Made by a program: the position numbers and the translations under genes
Notes under the pieces: model-generated
The model's database searches: none
Seen by the model: the letters and a program-made list of their open reading frames with translations, nothing else
What the model was told of the DNA's origin: nothing
Part shown: positions 12,001 to 22,900 of the stretch, piece by piece
Layout: every line of letters starts with the position of its first letter
How positions within the stretch are numbered: the first letter of the stretch is position 1
Assembly (NCBI GenBank): GCA_037833965.1
Contig: AP031353.1
Coordinates: 9,922,501-9,986,500 of the forward strand
DNA from: Marchantia polymorpha subsp. ruderalis
Lineage: Eukaryota > Streptophyta > Marchantiopsida > Marchantiales > Marchantiaceae
Direction: 5' to 3'
Length of the DNA stretch: 64,000 nt

Positions 12001-12534
12001 CTATCCAACCCGAAAAATAAAACTCCCACACAAGCTATGGTAGGTCAATTCGTCGAGAGCTGCGTGCTCTTCCTACAGCATTACAGAAACCGTCATGCCC
12101 ATGCTGCGAAGGATGATCCTCGTGACTTCTTCGTAACACCAACAATCGACGAATTCGGTCCCCGCAATGTACAGAATAATTTCCTCGCCTCACTCGATCA
12201 CAAATTGTGAAGCACCAGATTGCAGACATGTACATGGAGGACGGACCGAGCTCTGAGTGTCCTGCGAATTCAGACAATGAGTTCGAACCGAGCACCATCA
12301 CAGAAGAAAAATCAGGCTTCTCTGTCGGCAATACCTTGTCCCGCCGAGAGCAGGCCACGAATGGTGGCACGGGAACTGAGCATGTCTCAGACTGGCGACC
12401 CTCAGAGCAGTGCCCGTGCACACGGAGCTGAAGTGGGCGGAAATGCGTGATCTCGCACCGAAACGCAGCAGATTGGGAATCACCCGACCCTCACCGGAGA
12501 CACAGGAAGCGCTCGGGGATGCAGAGAGCGCCAT
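9082..12534 (-). CDS. Plastid-targeted DedA/VTT-like multi-pass membrane protein
   Basis: Ten minus-strand exons join in frame: 12534-12335, 11812-11498, 11288-11216, 10935-10826, 10661-10583, 10044-9972, 9807-9752, 9556-9491, 9365-9300 and 9168-9082. They give 374 residues. Residues 1 to about 84 are Ser/Ala/Arg-rich with few acids, a typical chloroplast transit peptide, with a possible cleavage site in VLC-SLE. Hydrophobic segments follow (YVKWILVAAVVVAAGVALYM near 109; WIYFVLLMAAGFGLFV at 173). The region SDLVPFYAGK, then RFSVGIRNPTAFLAGVAG with SPIKFFVGVCFGG, matches the DedA/SNARE-associated (VTT) pattern GRF.PG.R....LAG...M...F. Such proteins act as membrane lipid scramblases or transporters, and a role in plastid membranes is inferred. 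An upstream in-frame ATG at 12720 would add 62 Ser-rich residues. A short uORF precedes it. Confidence 0.72.
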
Positions 12535-12738
12535 CGGGGCGCTCGAGGCATCAATCGAGCTCACGCTGCAGCAGCTCCGGTGGCAGCAGCAGCCGGACGA
12601 CAATGTCTCTCGCGACCTGCTCGCTCGCGCGCTCGACGATGTTCTAATTCCCGGAGCAGCAAGGCGACAAACGAGGGCATATTCGCTGCTGCTGCTGCTC
12701 GCGGTGCTTGACACGGGCATCAATCCCAAGGCCCCAAT

Positions 12739-12942
12739 TCATTGGCGCTTCCGGAGCAGATGCGCCATATCTGGCTCCGGCAAAAGTAGAACCCCGCTCT
12801 CGAGTACAATGGGACCTCCACCATCATTGATCCAACCCATCATCCCCTCCTGCACTCCAGGAGCTCCGTATCCAACCACAGCAGAGGCCGGCCCGCCACC
12901 TTCGGACAATAGAAAGCCACAGAGCTGCCGCATTTCGCCCAT
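12739..12942 (-). other. Upstream ORF in leader of the DedA-like gene
   Basis: Open frame of 67 codons from an ATG at 12942, same strand and frame as the transit-peptide exon but closed by a stop 19 bp before the next in-frame ATG (12720). It is Gly-rich (GGGPASAVVGYGAPGV) and matches no family I know. It may be a uORF or part of a separate unrecognised gene. The antisense plus-strand frame 12410-12976 overlaps it. Confidence 0.3.
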
Positions 12943-14704
12943 GGACTGCAACTATGGCCGCCACTGGCCCTATTGACTTGTACTTCCTCGATCACTCAAC
13001 TCCCATTGGGTTGCACGTAGATCTTGGGAAAGAAATCCTCCGCCAGTAGTGGATCGTCTGCAAGCGTGACAGACGATGGAATCATCTGCTGTCGAATTTC
13101 TCCGGAGGTTTAGTGAGAACCGGCCTCTGGGTAGCTCATGGCCCTTCAGCGACCGTGGGCGGAATGTCCGTCCTCTCGGACGACGAGGACCTTCGATAAG
13201 ACTTCGGCCCTTGCCTTCGAATCAAGAAATGCATTTCTGCGACGATTTCAATCCCTAATATCGCGCCTTGCTTTTCGGTGGACGTGACAGAATTGTCTCT
13301 CTCGACTCATCGAATGCAATCGTCCATGAGGAAGTAAGGGAGATGGACAGTAGACGATGATGACCCAAAGATCCGCAGTGCTCTTAAAATCTGGCAGAAT
13401 CGGAGGATTTGTCATTACAGATCATCGGTCTGCGATGTCGAATTTCGGAATGTCGTGTCTTGAGATGCGGACAGGAACCATGGGTGTTCGGACGTGGTAG
13501 GGGCCGAAGTCGTAGGAGATGAGAGTCATTGGAGCAGAATGGCTGAACGTATCCTCGATTTGGAAAGTCGTGGATTGCGACATTGTCACGAAGGGACGAG
13601 GACGAGGTGCAAGAGAAAGGCCAGTTTTGCGCAGAGAGGGCGATCGGAAGTCCAAGAAAGGCTCCGCGCTCTTGCTAGCCATAAATTGGACGCGCTGTCG
13701 CGCAGGGAGCTAGCTGCCCTGCCGATCACAACGCTTAGAGTTGCTGACTTGCTGCACCCCTTCGTGCTTTCGCTCCTCCGACTTTGGCGACCTCGTCCCC
13801 CGTGAGCTGCGCACTGAGATTGCTGCTGCAGTTTTTGGGCCATTCGAGTCTTCCTTTATATTCTGGACTCTTCCGTCGAAATTCTTAACAGATCTCATGA
13901 ACCATTTCTTCTTAGCTACGACGAGTTGTCCAAGAGGGAGAATCCGACGCTCAGTGCTGTCTAGTCCTAAAAGATCGGCAGGTAGCTCCGAGTGTCTGGC
14001 GAAATTGCTTCGCCGCACCCTCCATCTCAATGTCGGCTTAAGATTGGATAGCAAACTGCGTTCCGGGAATGGAAACGGCGTGCGTGTTTTTGCTGCTGTG
14101 CCATACCATTGCAGGTGGTGGTGGTGGTGGTAACAATCTCAATTTCAGCAAGCGCACCACTTGAACTGTGGTTTTCGAAAGGAAAATCGCGGCTAGATTA
14201 AAGAGCGGATTGCGTCCAGTTCGCCTCTGTAACCTGCCAGACATAACTGTCTTCTCGGGGAATGCTGCACGGGGCTCGTGTGAAAGATTGCTCCTCACCT
14301 ACTGCAGACCTAGATGGTTCTTTCGTGCTGTATACCTCCCGAACAGCAAATTTCGCCCAGTGGGCCGGAAGGTAGATGCTTTGGCGAACAAGCTGGAATT
14401 TCCGCATGACAACTAGAATTCACACCTGCACCGCCTGGTGAAGGTGAGATCGATGGAAATTGCTGCTAAGCAATGCGTGCAAAGCCGAACTTCTACAGGA
14501 GAAGCTTCGATTCTGCCATCGAGGACATCAGAAAGCTAGTCGCCTGGTTGGAATTGCCTTCAGTTTTTCGATGACTGCGTGAGCATGTGAGCCTTCCAAC
14601 CAGCTAAACAGGGCAACCATGACCTAGGGTTCACAGATTCATGGCGAGAGGAGAATGCTGATGTTCAAGCGAGGGAGCTGCACAAATGCAACGGATTGCC
14701 TCTG
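12943..14704. other. Divergent intergenic region and probable MYB leader
   Basis: Separates the minus-strand DedA-like gene and the plus-strand MYB gene, so it should hold both promoters and 5' leaders. Open frames of 60-130 codons occur on both strands (13422-13682 and 13710-14054 minus; 13494-13805 and 13741-14133 plus), but none has a recognisable domain or splice partner. A short GGT microsatellite lies at 14114-14131. The last in-frame stop before the MYB start is at 14588. Confidence 0.55.
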
Positions 14705-17700
14705 ATGGCTGAGGATTCACCATCCTGCTCGGCTACAGCAGATCTGAAATCACAGAGACTGCACGAGCAGCCTCAGTCGCCAGTGTTTCCTATACCTGTA
14801 CAGGCTTGCAACTTTCAACTGCTTCACGAGGAAGGCCCCCAATTTTCAGCATGTGAGAGGCGAACTGAACACTACACAGCCTTCACGGTAACTGAACTTC
14901 GATCTGCAGGCCTCAAGCTGCTCTGTGAACCTTTGGAAGCAGCGTTGACAAATGATTTCTGGCTCGTTAGAACCTCCACACCATGCATTGTCTTTCAGCA
15001 TTTTCATGTCTTTGAGCAGACGGCTTACATTTGTGGTCTGATGTGCAGCAGCAGACACAAGGAGTCCGATTCAGCAAGGCCGAAGATGATGGCATGGAGA
15101 TGAACTGCCAAGCCGGCAGACTGAACCCCGATACCAGTCCACATGCTCGCCCAAACTCCATGGCTTCCAACATCCAGCTTCACTTACCAATAGACTCAAT
15201 GAGCCAACCTGTGCCAGCTTCTAACCCTGGCACTGGCATGCCCACAGCGCGCTACTTTCCAGGATCGAGTCACCTCGTTGTTGTCGATGGAGTGGGCGTA
15301 CAACCGCAGTGGGGCACCGACCACCCCAGTTTGCTTTCCTGCTGGTATGAGCAGCCTCGATTGAGGCCATCCACTACTTTCCAACATTCCATTTGGCAGT
15401 CCCATCGCACTTGCCAGCATGCTCCAGCTGGTACTCTGGTCCAGCATCCCCATTTCCATAGTAACTGCTGGTATCCAGCCTTTCCTCTTCTCAACATCAA
15501 CCATCAGAGCCCTTTGGTGATTCCCAATACTAATGCAGCGATGACCTCCTCTGAACGAGTAGCACCTCGGTTGTGGGGTGTGAGCTCCCCGGTGTACCCA
15601 GTCCCGGCTCATGGACCGGGACCTGTGCCATCTCCGCGAGTACCTTTAGCATCGTGTCCAACGCCTCATAAGCTTTCTGCACTTTTTAGCCCTCCTCGTG
15701 AAACAAATGGCTCATCTGTAAGCTATTCTTCTGGCTTACAGCAGTCAGCAGAGAGTGCTTTTGGATACGTGAAACATGAATCTCAAGAGGCTACAAATGT
15801 TCACGGACAGGCCACAAGAGGGAGCAGTTTTCCGGTTATTCCGAGTCCACCGATTCAGCCTTTCTTTCCTCAGATTGTGGCTAGAGAGCAGCAACTTGGT
15901 GCTCCTTCGACGGAGGCAGATCACTGGGAAGGAAAATCCATCCATGCCAGACATCATTGTCATGTTGAGAATGATGATTCATCCCTTGGTCAATCCAAGA
16001 GTTCTGCTGTGTGCACCACGGCCACTTCCGACCGATCTGCGGTCAATTGTTTCCAGGATTGTCCAGAGAATCCCTCGCTCTTTCGATCTTCAGTCTCTGC
16101 TCCATCCAGTATGAAGTGTGAGGGGTGGATCAAGGGACCAGTCAATTGCACAATGCAAACTTCGTTGCGGCAGCCCGAGGTTTATCTCGGGTCTTCACCG
16201 CATCTGGTGGTCCTGAGTCCTGCATTGAATGCTTATACTGCCAATTCGCCTGGTCTGATATGTTCACCTGTTAATGAGGAGTACATTTGGAACTCGCTAC
16301 AGTCTGGTCAACATTCAAGAGAAACCAAAACATCGGACCCTTCGAAGACGACCAATGACTTCTCGTCGCTTCCATCGTCTGGGCGAGAGACTGTTGCTGT
16401 CGCATCAGAAGGAAGAACCACTCCACAAAGACCATGTGGAAAAGGACACTGGGGGATAGCAGATGATAGATTACTGATTAAGCTCGTGAACACGTATGGT
16501 ACAAGGCGATGGTCATTAATTGCGACATTCATGTCAAGTGAGTAGCAAACAAGACACCTGCATTTTCCTACAAGGTTGCCAAAGTAGACGCTTCTCATTT
16601 TACTGGGACTAAGAGCACATTGACACCTCCCTTAACCCTTAGCATTCAACATGTTTCACAACAGAGCGGATGCGCGACTGTAGGAGGACTGGGAATAAGG
16701 TCAGAGTCTATAATTTCCCATCAGTCGTGGAGCTCCATCGCGGCACGAATGGCTACAGTTCCTCGTAGTGATTGCAATGTCGCACCTATTGCTGGCTTGT
16801 ACAAAGCTAATCATGACTGACATTTCCTGATTGACATCAATCGCATGTTGACATACGCCAGTTACCAGCAATCTCTGCAAAGTGGAGCGTCTTTGCTTTC
16901 TCGTGAACTTTATTGCAGTCTGTGAAACTAATCAGCGATTCTGCTCAGTGTTATTTAGTGCTTATTACAATCACCAATGTGGGTACCAGAGCAGAACTCG
17001 TGAGCGAGTAGGGAGTATGATTGATACAAGTAAAGCAGGTGGGTGGAAGGCATTTCTGCAAGGCTAAGCTCAGGTTCTTGATGGCGCATGACAACTCACT
17101 GCTGACCTTGCCAACTCTCGTAGGACTACTCATATTAGAATTAAAACCTCCATTTCAAATTGATTGCAACATCAGATTAAGCTACTGCCCGTAGAGAGAA
17201 TCGAAGTTCTTCAAGCGGCTTGCCTTGATTTTTATCCTTCAAATCCCCCTCCTGCAACTCAAGCAGTGAAAACTTTTTCCTGACCGCGTAACCCAGATCG
17301 CTTAGGAAAGCAATGCAGAGAGCGCTGGGTGAATCATTTGCAGCCGAACATAAAAAAGGAAGACTGGACACATGAGGAAGAGCAGCTCTTGGTGCGTGCT
17401 CATGCGGCCTTCGGAAACAAATGGTCGGTCATTGCCAAGGTGTGCATTCTTTTGTGACTGGAAGCAAAATGCAAAATGTCCTTGAAAGCAGTCGTTTCCG
17501 CTGTGACAGATACTTGTCATCTGGGTCAACCTTTCTCCAATCCCCAGCTTTAACTGCTAAGGGAAAAGCATCTGATTCTAGTTGACAAACAGCTGTTGAC
17601 GAAGACCATCAGCTCTCCTCAGAACTCTGGCTGGTTCCATGAAATCAAAACTGATCTAAATGTTGCACTGTACCTTCCTTACAGATGCTTCCTGGCAGAA

Positions 17701-18115
17701 CTGACAATTCCATTAAGAATCATTGGCATGCGGCTCTTCGGAAAAAGGTTCCTGTTTCTTGCGCACCTCTGAGGGCTTACGGGTGGAGCTGGTTATGAAT
17801 TGCTTGGTGTTTGCTGACTGAGAAACTTTGAGCCCTTGTCTTAGAACTTATCAGACTGTCCCACAGTTTGTTCCCACATCGCTGTCACTCATGTGAGGTC
17901 GACGGCGTATGCAGGGTAGGCATGGACCATTCCGCCCGAGTCTCCTCAGAGACTACATACAGAGACAGACGGGCGTCACTGCTCGTGGAGCTAAGACCCA
18001 GAACGCAGCCTCGCTCGATCTGCCCTCTTCAGTGAGCGACGAATCCGTCTCCCAAAGTGCCGGCGACATCGGCTCTCAGCGCCATGATTTGCAAACTGGC
18101 AGCAATCTGCGCTGA
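14705..18115 (+). CDS. R2R3-MYB transcription factor (MYB98/MYB64-like type)
   Basis: Nuclear DNA-binding regulator. Five exons (14705-14887, 15049-16537, 17297-17439, 17685-17747, 17915-18115) join in frame to 692 residues. A long Ser/Pro/His-rich N-terminal region of about 525 residues precedes the two MYB repeats. R2 is about 526-575 (KGHW, RRWSLIA, then NRLGKQCRERWVNHLQP). R3 is about 576-628 (IKKEDW, GNKWSVIAK, MLPGRTDNSIKNHWHAALRKK). The GKQCRERW..HL plus IKK..W pattern is typical of the plant subgroup containing MYB98, MYB64/119 and MYB115/118. The tail begins GRHGPFRPSLLRDYIQRQTG. The R2 recognition helix is restored only by the acceptor at 17296, which fixes the large first-domain intron. 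ATG 14705 is the first in frame after a stop at 14588, but an upstream coding exon cannot be excluded. Confidence 0.9.
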
Positions 18116-18220
18116 CGAAGTAGAGATGGTTTTACGTTTCCGTGCGACGTGAAGTAGTTGACCTCGGCTCGCAATGACACAGGATGTTTTTGGACCTGAA
18201 CCCTCTCTCAAACTCTTGTA

Positions 18221-18226
18221 AATAAA
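18221..18226 (+). terminator. Probable poly(A) signal of MYB gene
   Basis: AATAAA about 105 nt after the MYB stop codon, in a plausible 3' UTR position. Confidence 0.5.
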
Positions 18227-19903
18227 CGATGCTCTTCAGCCTCCAGCACTGTCAATTTTCTGCTTTCCTGTGTGATGCACGAGTGCTGGTTTGAAGACAA
18301 GATTTGTGTAGGTATTGTGCCTACAACTCTGGGTGGATTTTCTGGTCGGGTAGCCCTTAACTGAGATGATGTGATCACCTCCTCACACTACACGTCAAGC
18401 TGTGGCGTTTGATTAAAAGCCTCAACCTCGAAAGTTATCCAAGTTCGGCAGAGGGACCGTCACTTCACATTCCAATCATAGCTAAGAAGATAATCACATC
18501 ACTCACGAAACTAACAAAACTTTAAAACACTCTTGATAAATACTGAAAATCTACCAGGTGATATACCTTATTTGTTCATCTCTATCTCGTAAACTATCAC
18601 ATGTATTCATAACACTTTTGAGTAATGCCGTTATAAAGCAATACCTTTTCAAAATGAGTGTGCTAGTTACCTCACAGAAACCATACGCAGCAGCAGTGGT
18701 AAAATGTCGAATGAAATTCGCGTTTTGAATACGGGTTCTTGAGGTGCTAATATTCTTACTTGTGGCTTACACGTAATTCGCGTCCTCTGCACTGCTCGTC
18801 ATTCCACCCATGAAGTGATTTTCTTTTCGCGTATTGAGTTCACTAGAATTCGTGTTTGACTAGGAACAAGTTGGAGTCTGATGGATTGTGCGGCACAGTC
18901 TAGTGTCTTGGAAATAATGTCATGCAGGCTACACTCTCACATACACTCCTACATGCAGATGAAATCCTCTTTTGCCAATCCATTGTGCTCTTCGTTCCCT
19001 TGGATAAACTCACGGCTTTAACAGCGGCCTCAGTACAGATGCAAATCGGCCATAGTGAGTATAAATCAACAATCCAAAGTGTAGATCATAAATAGCGACA
19101 ACAGTGATGAAACAACAGTTTCCAGCTGTTCCTTGGCTTCTCACTTACGAGGATTCCTTTACGATCTAACTCGGTGTTTGAAGAGCCAGAGTTGGGAGTC
19201 GATGAGCTCCGGCTTCGTCGAGAACTAGGCATACTCAAGCATCGCGCACAGGCCATGCAGGCTGACTACGGAGGCTGAGTCCACTTTCTAGAACGAAACT
19301 CAATTATATCCGTCCATTGCTGGCAGCACTTTAAATTATCGACTGCTCCAGTTTTACAATATGATCTACAAAGGAAACTCTCCTTAGCCTGTGGCAACTT
19401 CATCATGGGTCATGACGAACCCAGACATAGTATGATTGCCGACGGTCATCCTATCAACCTTTCCCTAAACTGACGCCCTTCTTTTCGGGCTCCTATCAGA
19501 TCACCTTTGGTTGCACCATTTGTGTCTTACTGCATCAAAGAGGGAGAATTTGAATAAAAACCTCTCCGTAAGCTTTTGAAGACTACTCAGCCAGCTCCTC
19601 GACTGCTGCATGACTCACTCCACATGATGGAGGCCAAGAACTATTCCAAGTGTGGAAAGATGGGCAACTGTCTAAATTGTCACTATCGTCCTTGCATAAC
19701 TGCTTCTCAACGTTACTCCAACCAATCTAATCCAACCACTCTACTCCGCAGCGCAGCTATTATGCAAAAGTAGCAAATCATATACAAAAGCACATTATTG
19801 CTTTAACCACCAAGCTCACCCAGGCCTAGAAAGGCTCTCCGCGTTGTTTGCTTAGGACTATCTGTACCCAATTCACTCCTTAAGCATATCGGTGTGCACC
19901 CCA
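18227..19903. other. Convergent intergenic region
   Basis: Lies between the MYB 3' end (+) and the MAPKKK 3' end (-). Only short open frames (for example 19576-19773) without motifs are present, and I see no RNA gene or repeat. Part of it should be the MAPKKK 3' UTR. Confidence 0.6.
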
Positions 19904-22900
19904 TTAATGACTAAGTTCGCTGCTGGTACGACTTAAAGACGGTGAAGTCGGCCGATGATGATACACATGTGTCGGAAGAGAGTGCTGCTTGTGTCTAAGT
20001 GAATGAGATACATGCTCCCCAAGATTCCCATTTCCACTATACTGCCTTCGATTATCATCCTCGCTTTCTTGAGATACTCTACCTAGAGCCATACCCAAAA
20101 TATCATTCGAGCAATTTTCCACAACATCGTCATTTAAAGCTCTTCGCCGAGGACTGCCCTCCGGAGTACGGTGTGGAGTGCCCCACTGGAACTCCGTTCT
20201 TATGGGTTCAGAATATGCGGAAGAAGTGGTGGCATACATACCATTTGACCGTGGAGGATTGCCGTAAGCATCAGTGGGAAAACCTGCCGGTCCACATCCT
20301 CCTCCATACATTCCATTCGAATGTAGATGTGAACTGCCATGTGAGCTACCAAGAGCGCTTCCATGTGCACTGCCATGTGCACTACCGTGAGTGCTTCCAT
20401 AACCTACATTATGAGGTGTTGACGTCCCTGACTGCTGCATATGGGGATAATCCGTTATAATCAAAGAAGATAATCCGTTATAAACAATGCGCCGTGACTG
20501 GCTGGTAGGACTCAAGGAATTCGACGTTGATGGGCCATACGCAAGTGGAGGGTTACGAGGAGATTGTTCACTGCGCAACAACAGAAACTTCATATTATTA
20601 GAATGATTAACATAGTGGCACGTGACAATGCATGCCCGGACAACTTCTGCTAAATAAACTAAACTAAACCTTACATATACTTTCTCAGGAGTGAATCATG
20701 AAGATATAGCGAAAAGAATATCAAAGTTTCGCAACCGAGATAAGCAAAATGACGAATGCTATCCCTACGAATGTATTTGATCAACCGGCTCAACCAGGCT
20801 AGCGATCTCCTCGGTTCTGGACAATTTCACTTGAAGACAGACAAAAAGAAATAAACTGAACCTTGATGTCGGAGAAAGTTGCGCCCTTGTTCTAGCCAAA
20901 GGAGGTGGAAATGAACCTTCATTTTCATGCCGATTACCAACACCCTACATCCATTTTTTTGCACAGCGTCCTCAGTCCATACTCATACTGAAAATATTGA
21001 ACAAAAACAACCAACCCAGATTGTGAGCACTCTCTACTTTTGGAATTTCCCGAAGAAACACTTAAACTCACCAGATTTCTAAAACCCGCCGTTGCAGTTG
21101 ACATAACATCATACCCATCAAACCTGTCATCTTGAGGGGCATTTCTGACAAATGGATGATCCAATAGCGCCTGGGCTGTGGGACGCTCTGCTGGATTTCT
21201 TTGCAAGCACTGCTTCACAAAATCCCTCCCTTCCGAAGATAGACTGTCCGGTATAGTAGGAAGCTCCTTACTGTTACCTATCTTGAACATAGCTGCAACC
21301 TGGGATTCAAACAAAAAAAAAATTAGAAACATGGACTCCTTCGCATCCAGTTCTTCTGAGTAAGCACTTATATTTGATATATGAAGGTTTTCATATTTCG
21401 ACATCCCTTCTTTCATTCCTTCCCATTTAACGGGGTATCAAGCTAAAATAATCCACGTGTATTCAAAGAGAAAAATAGTGTAAGAAATCAGATCCGTTAA
21501 AATAAATTCGCGTCTATCGTTTCTCCTCGAGCAATTGGGTATCAAAAAGAGAGATCTCACATCTCCGTGTATGCTGTTCTCAAAGGAGGCAACTAAACAA
21601 GAAAATAGCCAGGGCTACAAACCGCCTGTCAATTTCCTTCTTCAAATCCCAAGAAACTGGCTTACAAGGAGCAATCCAGCACGTTAATCTTTTAAATGTC
21701 CGATTTTGTCTGTTTATAGCAGACTAGGAGATAACTCAGTGGAGGGGAGATTATAAGACCCTTCCTAAGAGGCCTCAACAACTGAGGTGACATGATGATG
21801 CCATGTTGAGAAAAAGGTGACGATGAACTCTGTAAAAACGGTTGCTTCTTCATACAACAATTCTATACGATAATCTCAGCTGGGACTTTGAGAAGTGACT
21901 TCTTGCAATGTTGTCGTACAAACGCATCATCCCTGGATGATGACCAAGCAATCGTCACCTCAATCGTGCTGGACTATATCAAAAGACGGCAAACCAAGAA
22001 TGTAAAGTTTTTGGAGAGGAAAAACTTACTCCCTCATACTGACTCCACGGTGGCTTGGCAGTGGCCATCTCAAGAACAGTACAACCTAAACTCCATATAT
22101 CGACTGCTAGGTCATAGCCATTTGTGTGCTTAATAACCTGCATTGGCACAAATTTAGAATGACGACATAGTGAATTCTAAAAAAACCGAGCCAAGTCTGT
22201 AACAAGACACTGCTTTCATCTCCCTCCGAAACGAATGGCTTGCAAGGCAAGTGATGTGACGATAGGAATCATGAAAAACAGCAGTTTCACAACTTTATCA
22301 CAATCTAAAGCTCATATGCATTCTTTGTATTCGAAATGTTTTAGGCAACAGGCCTTCTCCATGAAACAGTGGTGGAGTCACAGAGTAGAAAGATGAAATG
22401 AGGGGAGAGCTTGGGAAAGGGAATAATAGGAAACTTACTTCTGGCGCCATCCAATACGGACTTCCTTTGAAAGACAGTGGGAAAGATTGAGCAGTGATCT
22501 GCACAAAGTAATGTAGCTTGATTAAAAAATTGGAACTTTAAAACGAAGTTCAACTCAGTGTGTCTCGTGTTTGATCTCACAAAATGTGTGTTTATTGTTG
22601 GCATGCAAAGTCATGTACTTGGACGGTATATCGGATAGAGCAATAAGATATTCGATACTGCTGTGTCTAAGAGATTTACGAGTCTGTCTAGGAGGGGTGA
22701 AACAGCTTTTGGAGAAGAGTAAAATCAAACAGACGGTGTGATATTACTAAACACACCAAAAGCTTAACGGTACATCTCCAAACATCAAATTGAGAGCTAA
22801 ACGGTGGGCAAGTTCCTACTCTAAGGAAGTAACCTCAGTAGTATGAACTGAGAAAAATGCCATCATGCCGAAACATCTGTCGACTACTACAGGTCAAACA

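Noticed and set aside
13422..14133. Overlapping 60-130 codon frames in the DedA/MYB divergent spacer
   Set aside because: No conserved motif, both strands are open in the same places, and the region is best explained as leader and promoter DNA.
16673..16707. Possible MYB exon between the first and second MYB-domain exons (RMRDCRRTGNK)
   Set aside because: Including it breaks reading phase with the next exon and spoils the R2 repeat. Skipping it and using acceptor 17296 gives a perfect domain.
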